DNA of 11,186 bases, from the NCBI GenBank assembly GCA_023388035.1, contig JAEWGY010000071.1, positions 1 to 11,186 of the forward strand. Reading direction: 5' to 3'. Origin of the DNA: Bacillota bacterium. Lineage in GTDB: Bacteria; Bacillota_I; Bacilli_A; Erysipelotrichales; Erysipelotrichaceae. Positions 6,862 to 11,186 of the stretch are shown here, piece by piece. The first letter of the stretch is position 1; every line of letters begins with the position of its first letter. The notes below the pieces were generated by a model. The model saw only the letters and a list, made by a program, of their open reading frames with translations. It was not told where the DNA came from and did no database searches. A program made the translations under genes and the position numbers.

Positions 6862-7792
6862 ATGCTTTATACATTTCTAGATCAGCACTAACGGTTATAA
6901 AACAATTATTATTAGGATCTTCATTAAGAGTATTTTGAATTAAATTAATTTTAGCATCTAAATCATCTATATAATGTAAAATTAAAGCTTCTAATACTTT
7001 TGGTTTAATTGGTGAACCAAATTCTAATTTACCATGATGAGCTAATAATAAATGATTTAATAAATAGTTTTCTTTAGTATTTTCAATCTTATATTCACAG
7101 GCTAATTTATAAAGAATATTTGAAGCAATTGAAATATGACCTGTAAGACGACCTACGAAACCATATTGATAAGTTATATTATTGACCATTTCAATTTCAA
7201 TAATTTTACCTAAATCATGAATTATAATAGCAGCATTTAGTAAGTCAATATTGATATTTTTATAGATCAGTGAAATTGATTTAGCCATTTCTAACATCGT
7301 TTTAATATGTTCAGAAAGACCTCCCCTAAATGCATGATGTAATTTAATTGCAGCTGGATGATTTTTTAATCTATCTTTAAATTCTAGTAGCATGCCAGTG
7401 GTTAGTTTCTTTAAATTCTCATTTGTGATATCATTACATGCACTAAAGATTGTTTGAAGATTGAGTTCTACATCAATATTTAAATCTTTTTGAAAATCAT
7501 CTAAATTATAATCACTTTGGATAACGGTTTTAAAATTATTGATTTTTAATTGTTTTTTACCTTTATATTCACTAGCAAAAAAATCAAATAGATAGATTTC
7601 ACCAACTTTGATAATTTTAATCACTTCTTCATTAACATCCCAAATTTTAGCTTCTATTTGAGCGCTTTTATCTCTTAAAATTAAATTTAAGTACTGACTG
7701 CCACTATTAGTTAATCTAGTATTTGCTTCAATTACTAATAAAGGAACATCATTATAGCGTTCGTTATTTACTAAATCTTTTATTAAAATCAT
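6860..7792 (-). CDS. yhaM: YhaM-like 3'-5' exoribonuclease (OB-fold plus HD domain)
   Basis: This is a 310-residue protein, the usual YhaM length. YhaM degrades RNA, and single-stranded DNA in vitro, from the 3' end. An N-terminal OB-fold (about 15-95) shows YLNLILRDKSAQIEAKIWDV and GKKQLKINNF. A C-terminal HD phosphohydrolase domain follows, with HHAFRGGLSEHI (152-163), the HD pair in AAIIIHDLGKI (H192, D193), GRLTGHISIA (214-223) and LLLAHHGKLEFGSP (248-261), then the ALILHYIDDLDAK segment (269-281). All the metal-binding histidines and aspartates expected of the family are present. The ATG overlaps the preceding TGA stop by four bases (ATGA), with GGGAGG seven bases upstream. It is the last gene of the operon and ends at the bidirectional terminator. 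Confidence 0.92.
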   Translation of the reverse strand: MILIKDLVNNERYNDVPLLVIEANTRLTNSGSQYLNLILRDKSAQIEAKIWDVNEEVIKIIKVGEIYLFDFFASEYKGKKQLKINNFKTVIQSDYNLDDFQKDLNIDVELNLQTIFSACNDITNENLKKLTTGMLLEFKDRLKNHPAAIKLHHAFRGGLSEHIKTMLEMAKSISLIYKNINIDLLNAAIIIHDLGKIIEIEMVNNITYQYGFVGRLTGHISIASNILYKLACEYKIENTKENYLLNHLLLAHHGKLEFGSPIKPKVLEALILHYIDDLDAKINLIQNTLNEDPNNNCFITVSADLEMYKA

Positions 7793-9756
7793 TCGTCATC
7801 CTCCCAATTAATTTCATCTAATTTAGTATAAATCATATTATGATCATAAATATTCTTTCTACTTAAAGCCATAAAAATAGCATTTCTTAATTTAAAAGAA
7901 TCATATTTTTTTGAATAACGCTTATAATATTTTTCAATATCCTTTTCGATTAATTTTTCTTCATCAATATTAATTTGTGTAAAATCTAATCGATCGAAGA
8001 TTAAATTGATTATATCATTATCATAACCTTCACTTAATAATTTATTTCTAATTTTTAATTTACAACCATTAATATTTAAATTACGACAATTTTTTAATAA
8101 CTTATTCGCTTTTTGTAGACAATTATTAATCTCATTATCATTTTTATAATTAATTAATAATTCTTCAATTATTTCATAACTTATACCCTTTTTGAATAGA
8201 TCATTTTTAATCTTTTTCTTTGAATAAAGCATTAATTTTAAAGTATTGATTCGATTTTTAGCATAATTAAAATCATTAAGTAATCCTTTATCAATTAACT
8301 TTTCAATAATATCATTGATGATCTTTAATTCAACATTATAATTTTTAATTAAATAATCATACATTTCTTTAATGCTATAATCACGTGAAACAATTCTTTT
8401 TATCGCCTTTTCTAAAATAATGAGATAATCCTGTTTAGCAAGTAATTTTTCATAAATCTCCTTGCTTATATATTGTTTTTTTCTTAAGCCTAATTGATAA
8501 TAATCATCACTGGTGCATAATAAATAATATTCATTATCCTTTTTAGTAAATTTTAATTTAAGATGTTCCCCATTATTTGTTAGTGACTCAAGATAAAAAG
8601 CGTCTTCATTTATAGCAATAGCTTCATTATAAAGATCCTTAATTTTTTTCAAGAAGGTAGTATCGGAGTATTTATCAGCTAAATTATTCGCATTATTAGC
8701 ATAGTTTAGTTTATCATCCTTAGATAATTTCAAGAAATAATTAATTTTTGTTGCAAGATCATTGGTATCTTCAAAATAAAAACCATTAAATTTCTCAATT
8801 ATTAAATCCTTTAAAACTTCCTTATCCCTTCCGAATAAAACTAATCCTGAGCTTAGTGCTTCGATATAAGTAAGCCCCTGTGTTTCAGTTATTGAACAAG
8901 AGATAAAGCAATCAGCAATACGATAATATTTAGCAATCTCCACATAAGGAACTTTACCAATAAAATTGATTCTATCATTTAAATTTAGATCATTACTTAA
9001 CTCTATTAATTCCTTAAGCATCGGTCCATCACCGATAATTAAAAGCTTTGCTTTATTATCAATTAGTGGCATTGCCTTAATTAACATATCAATATCTTTT
9101 TCTTTAGCAATGCGACCAACAAAAAGTAAGAGTGTTTCATCATCATTTACGAATTTTTTTCTTAACTCTAAGTCTTTTTCAATTTTAAATTTATCTAGAT
9201 TTATACCAGTAGGAATAACTTTTATACGATTTTCTTTTATTTTATATCTCATTAACATTTCCTTAGTTTTATAGCTAGGTGCAATAATAAAGTTACAATC
9301 TCTATTAAATATTTTAGAAAGATAAGCAACAAATGATTTTATTTTAGCTTGTGCTAAATCGAATTTTAGAAAAGGCACATAGTGTGTATAGTCTTCATAA
9401 GTTGTATGATAAGTTGAAATTAGTGGAATATTATTCTTTTTAGCTACATATCTAGCGAGTAAACCTACTCCCCCTTCTGTGTGTACATGGATTAAATCTA
9501 AATTTAATTTCTTAATTTCATCAATTAAGCTAGGATGAAAAGGAGAAGCTAAAACATAGCCATAAAGACTATTTAATTTTATTCCTGGGATTTTAATAAG
9601 ATTATTCTCCCTAATAATTTTAAAAAATCCAGGATAAGGACAAATAATAAAAACTTCATTACCATCATCAATTAATTTTTTATTTAATAAATCAATGGAA
9701 CTTACAACACCATTTACATCTGGAAAATAAGTATCAGTAAATAAAGCTATTCGCAT
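7789..9756 (-). CDS. Diacylglycerol glucosyltransferase (GT4) fused to RecX
   Basis: This 655-residue protein joins two unrelated families. Residues 1-385 are a GT4 (GT-B fold) enzyme of the LafA/alMGS type that glucosylates diacylglycerol: MRIALFTDTYFPDVNGVVSS at the N-terminus, LDLIHVHTEGGVG (86-98), YHTTYEDYTHYVP (116-128), LLFVGRIAKEKDID (210-223) and the E-x7-E site in SITETQGLTYIEALSSG (E291, E299). Residues from about 395 to 655 form an apparently full-length RecX, with the repeated three-helix pattern, for example YSIKEMYDYLIKNYNVE then LIDKGLLNDFNYAKNRI (487-503). RecX modulates RecA filaments. No in-frame ATG, GTG or TTG occurs between residues 370 and 464, so RecX cannot be separately initiated at its natural start. 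The start at 9756 is chosen over ATG 9768 because the GGAGG lies between them. It overlaps ybhN and yhaM. Confidence 0.88.
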   Translation of the reverse strand: MRIALFTDTYFPDVNGVVSSIDLLNKKLIDDGNEVFIICPYPGFFKIIRENNLIKIPGIKLNSLYGYVLASPFHPSLIDEIKKLNLDLIHVHTEGGVGLLARYVAKKNNIPLISTYHTTYEDYTHYVPFLKFDLAQAKIKSFVAYLSKIFNRDCNFIIAPSYKTKEMLMRYKIKENRIKVIPTGINLDKFKIEKDLELRKKFVNDDETLLLFVGRIAKEKDIDMLIKAMPLIDNKAKLLIIGDGPMLKELIELSNDLNLNDRINFIGKVPYVEIAKYYRIADCFISCSITETQGLTYIEALSSGLVLFGRDKEVLKDLIIEKFNGFYFEDTNDLATKINYFLKLSKDDKLNYANNANNLADKYSDTTFLKKIKDLYNEAIAINEDAFYLESLTNNGEHLKLKFTKKDNEYYLLCTSDDYYQLGLRKKQYISKEIYEKLLAKQDYLIILEKAIKRIVSRDYSIKEMYDYLIKNYNVELKIINDIIEKLIDKGLLNDFNYAKNRINTLKLMLYSKKKIKNDLFKKGISYEIIEELLINYKNDNEINNCLQKANKLLKNCRNLNINGCKLKIRNKLLSEGYDNDIINLIFDRLDFTQINIDEEKLIEKDIEKYYKRYSKKYDSFKLRNAIFMALSRKNIYDHNMIYTKLDEINWEDDE

Positions 9757-10778
9757 GTTTTCCTCCATAAAAACTTATAAAAAAGATAAATTGTACCACT
9801 AATTAAAAGAAGTAAGTAATAGGTAATAAAACGCCAAATAAGCATAGCGCTGGTAACTAGATTTAAATTAAATAAAGATGAAAATAACAATAAGAATACT
9901 GCCTCTGATCCAAGTGATCCCCCAGGTGTTGGAATTAAATTAGATAGCATCGAAACAAATGAAGATAAGGTAAGACAGATAATAAAAGTAGATATGCTAG
10001 CCTTAACTCCTAGCGCTAGAAAAATTACGTATGGGATTGAATAATAAACAAAACAACGTAAAATATTTAAAATGATGCTAATTATACATAATTGATGATT
10101 GTTGATATATAAACTCGAAAAACGTTTGAAACTAGTAACTTTATTTTCTAATTTATCTCGCAGTTTATCTGGATTTTTAACTATCTTTATTTTATGTAAA
10201 AAATTAATCAAATCCTTAGTAATCAATTTATGAAAAAGACTTAATTTTGCAAGTGCAAAAATAGTTAGAACTATTGAGATGTTGATAATAAAATTGATGA
10301 TTATTAACACAAACCAATCACGGTGACGATTATAAAAAAATTTGAAATTAGAAAGTAATAGAAAAAGAATAAAGAAACACATTACACTTTGATAGATAAT
10401 AAATTCTAACCAGAGTACACCTAAAGCTTGTGAATCATCTACTTTCTGTTTTTTAAAAATATAAATTTGAATAAATTGTCCACCGGAAGATGATGGCGTT
10501 ATAGAATGAAAAAAACTAGCGATAGTCGAATTTATAATACCACTAAGATAGGAATAATTACTATTAGTATAGCGTGTTATTAAACTTAAATTTAAACCGA
10601 TTATAATTTGCCATAAAAAAATTAAACTAATAGCAAAAATGATTAGCTTAAAATCGGAATTACTAATTAATTTATACGATTCTTTTAAATCAAATTTAAT
10701 TAAAGCAAAGATTGTTAAAGCTAAAACTAGAGCTATTATAGCAAAATTTATAAGATTTTTTTTACTTTCTATTTTCAT
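9747..10778 (-). CDS. YbhN/UPF0104-family flippase-like membrane protein
   Basis: This is a 343-residue polytopic membrane protein of the lysylphosphatidylglycerol-synthase transmembrane/UPF0104 family, with about eight hydrophobic segments starting at residues 10-28. Two family hallmarks are clear: SITPSSSGGQFIQIYIFKK (92-110) and SNLIPTPGGSLGSEAVFLLL (279-298). Members are thought to move or handle lipid-linked substrates in the membrane; the exact activity here is not known. It lies between two glycosyltransferases of the glycolipid type, which suggests it handles the glycolipid or an anchored polymer. The start overlaps the preceding gene by 17 bases and has only a weak ribosome site, suggesting coupled translation. 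The stop (TAG) overlaps the next gene by ten bases, and its last codons carry that gene's GGAGG. Confidence 0.88.
   Translation of the reverse strand: MKIESKKNLINFAIIALVLALTIFALIKFDLKESYKLISNSDFKLIIFAISLIFLWQIIIGLNLSLITRYTNSNYSYLSGIINSTIASFFHSITPSSSGGQFIQIYIFKKQKVDDSQALGVLWLEFIIYQSVMCFFILFLLLSNFKFFYNRHRDWFVLIIINFIINISIVLTIFALAKLSLFHKLITKDLINFLHKIKIVKNPDKLRDKLENKVTSFKRFSSLYINNHQLCIISIILNILRCFVYYSIPYVIFLALGVKASISTFIICLTLSSFVSMLSNLIPTPGGSLGSEAVFLLLFSSLFNLNLVTSAMLIWRFITYYLLLLISGTIYLFYKFLWRKTCE
9761..9766 (-). promoter_or_regulatory. Ribosome binding site deciding the GT-RecX start
   Basis: GGAGGA on the minus strand ends four bases before ATG 9756. It begins inside the alternative ATG at 9768, so it cannot serve that one. 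The shorter start also gives the canonical GT4 beginning MRIALFTDTYFP. The site lies within the last codons of the membrane-protein gene. Confidence 0.85.
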
Positions 10779-11186
10779 AAAGTCTTGTATATATTTCTTT
10801 GAGCTTGATACCTATTTTTTCAATCGAACGTTCAAGTGCAACCTTGTAAGCTGCATCTGTTAAATCAATTAATTGATCATTATAAAAATCATCAATATAA
10901 TTAATGAATTCATTATTATCATTAGCAAAATAAACATTCTCACCATGCTTTAGCCAAGGTTTATAAACAGGTATATTCCTTAGGATAACCGGTATCCTTG
11001 AAGCTAAGGCTTCTAATACAACGATTCCTTCAGTTTCTTCATATGATGGAAAAACGAATAAATCAGCTGCTAAATAAGCACCTTCAATTATAGCACCTTT
11101 AACATAGCCAGGCATAATTACATTATCTGGTTTATTTGCAATTGCTTTTTTAATTTCATTAGTTAAAGTTAAATGATTAATACTAC
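10762..11186 (-). CDS. GT4 glycosyltransferase, LafB/CpoA-like, C-terminal part
   Basis: The C-terminal 140 residues of a GT4 enzyme, with the 5' end beyond the right window edge. An ATG at 11115 is internal: the frame stays open upstream to the edge, encoding SINHLTLTNEIKKAIANKP, which fits the nucleotide-sugar-binding domain. The donor-site block FVFPSYEETEGIVVLEALAS carries the E-x7-E motif. Its EETEGIVVLE wording is typical of enzymes that add the second sugar to monoglucosyl-diacylglycerol (LafB in Listeria, CpoA in streptococci). Paired with the LafA-like enzyme downstream, it would make the diglycosyl-diacylglycerol of the membrane and, where present, the lipoteichoic-acid anchor. The stop TAA overlaps the next gene's start by 17 bases. 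Assignment to the second-sugar step is inference from motif wording and context. Confidence 0.85.
   Translation of the reverse strand, partial: SINHLTLTNEIKKAIANKPDNVIMPGYVKGAIIEGAYLAADLFVFPSYEETEGIVVLEALASRIPVILRNIPVYKPWLKHGENVYFANDNNEFINYIDDFYNDQLIDLTDAAYKVALERSIEKIGIKLKEIYTRLYENRK

Noticed and set aside
8966..9274. 102-codon plus-strand open frame
   Set aside because: Antisense to the glycosyltransferase donor domain; Ser/Ile/Phe-rich as expected from the complement of Asn/Lys/Asp codons.
7389..9756. RecX half as an independent gene after a frameshift or internal start
   Set aside because: No frame change or stop is present, and there is no in-frame ATG, GTG or TTG in the linker, so a continuous fusion is the simplest reading.
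10639..10863. 74-codon plus-strand open frame
   Set aside because: Antisense across the join of the flippase-like gene and the partial glycosyltransferase; no support.
11113..11115. ATG at 11115 as the true start of the right-edge glycosyltransferase
   Set aside because: The frame continues open to the window edge with sequence fitting the GT-B C-terminal domain, and 117 residues would lack most of a GT4 enzyme.
1..11186. CRISPR array, tRNA, rRNA, insertion sequence or phage module
   Set aside because: No regularly spaced repeats, cloverleaf structures, transposase motifs or terminal inverted repeats were seen on either strand; the region looks like ordinary chromosomal backbone.

Overview
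The window is very AT-rich, gene-dense bacterial DNA with almost no intergenic space. The gene content and order (sufC-sufD-sufS-sufU-sufB, a PrsA-like foldase, a YhaM-like HD nuclease, diacylglycerol glucosyltransferases) point to a low-GC Firmicute or a Mollicutes-related lineage with a compact genome. TGA is read as a stop (sufD ends in TGA, as does the glycosyltransferase-RecX gene) and Trp is TGG. This argues against Mycoplasma/Spiroplasma code 4 and fits Acholeplasma-, Izemoplasma-, RF39- or Erysipelotrichia-like bacteria. The exact taxon is inference.

Layout. (1) 1-285, minus: the start of a primosomal helicase gene (priA), cut off by the window edge. (2) 305-4928, minus: a complete five-gene SUF iron-sulfur cluster operon in the order sufC, sufD, sufS, sufU, sufB. 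Every junction overlaps, and it ends in a clear intrinsic terminator. (3) 4929-5030: a 102-bp divergent promoter region. (4) 5031-6838, plus: two secreted folding-factor-like genes, a membrane-anchored parvulin foldase and a lipoprotein that looks like a catalytically dead relative. They end in a hairpin shared with the convergent operon. (5) 6860-11186, minus: a four-gene overlapping operon, in transcription order a LafB/CpoA-like glycosyltransferase (5' end outside the window), a YbhN/UPF0104 flippase-like membrane protein, a LafA-like diacylglycerol glucosyltransferase fused to a full-length RecX domain, and a YhaM-like OB-fold/HD exoribonuclease. No gap reaches 300 bases.

How it works together. 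The SUF operon encodes the desulfurase (SufS), its zinc sulfur acceptor (SufU) and the SufBCD scaffold. The right-hand operon probably makes the glycolipid of the membrane and/or the lipoteichoic-acid anchor, with two nucleic-acid proteins (RecX domain, YhaM) carried in the same transcript. The central pair assists folding of exported proteins outside the membrane.

Most notable: the GT4-RecX fusion; two operon-leading genes (sufC and priA) whose extended -10 element sits exactly where transcription would start on the A of the ATG, with no Shine-Dalgarno, suggesting leaderless mRNAs; a SufS with Gln in place of the His that swaps zinc with SufU in Bacillus subtilis; and a SufD of about half normal length.
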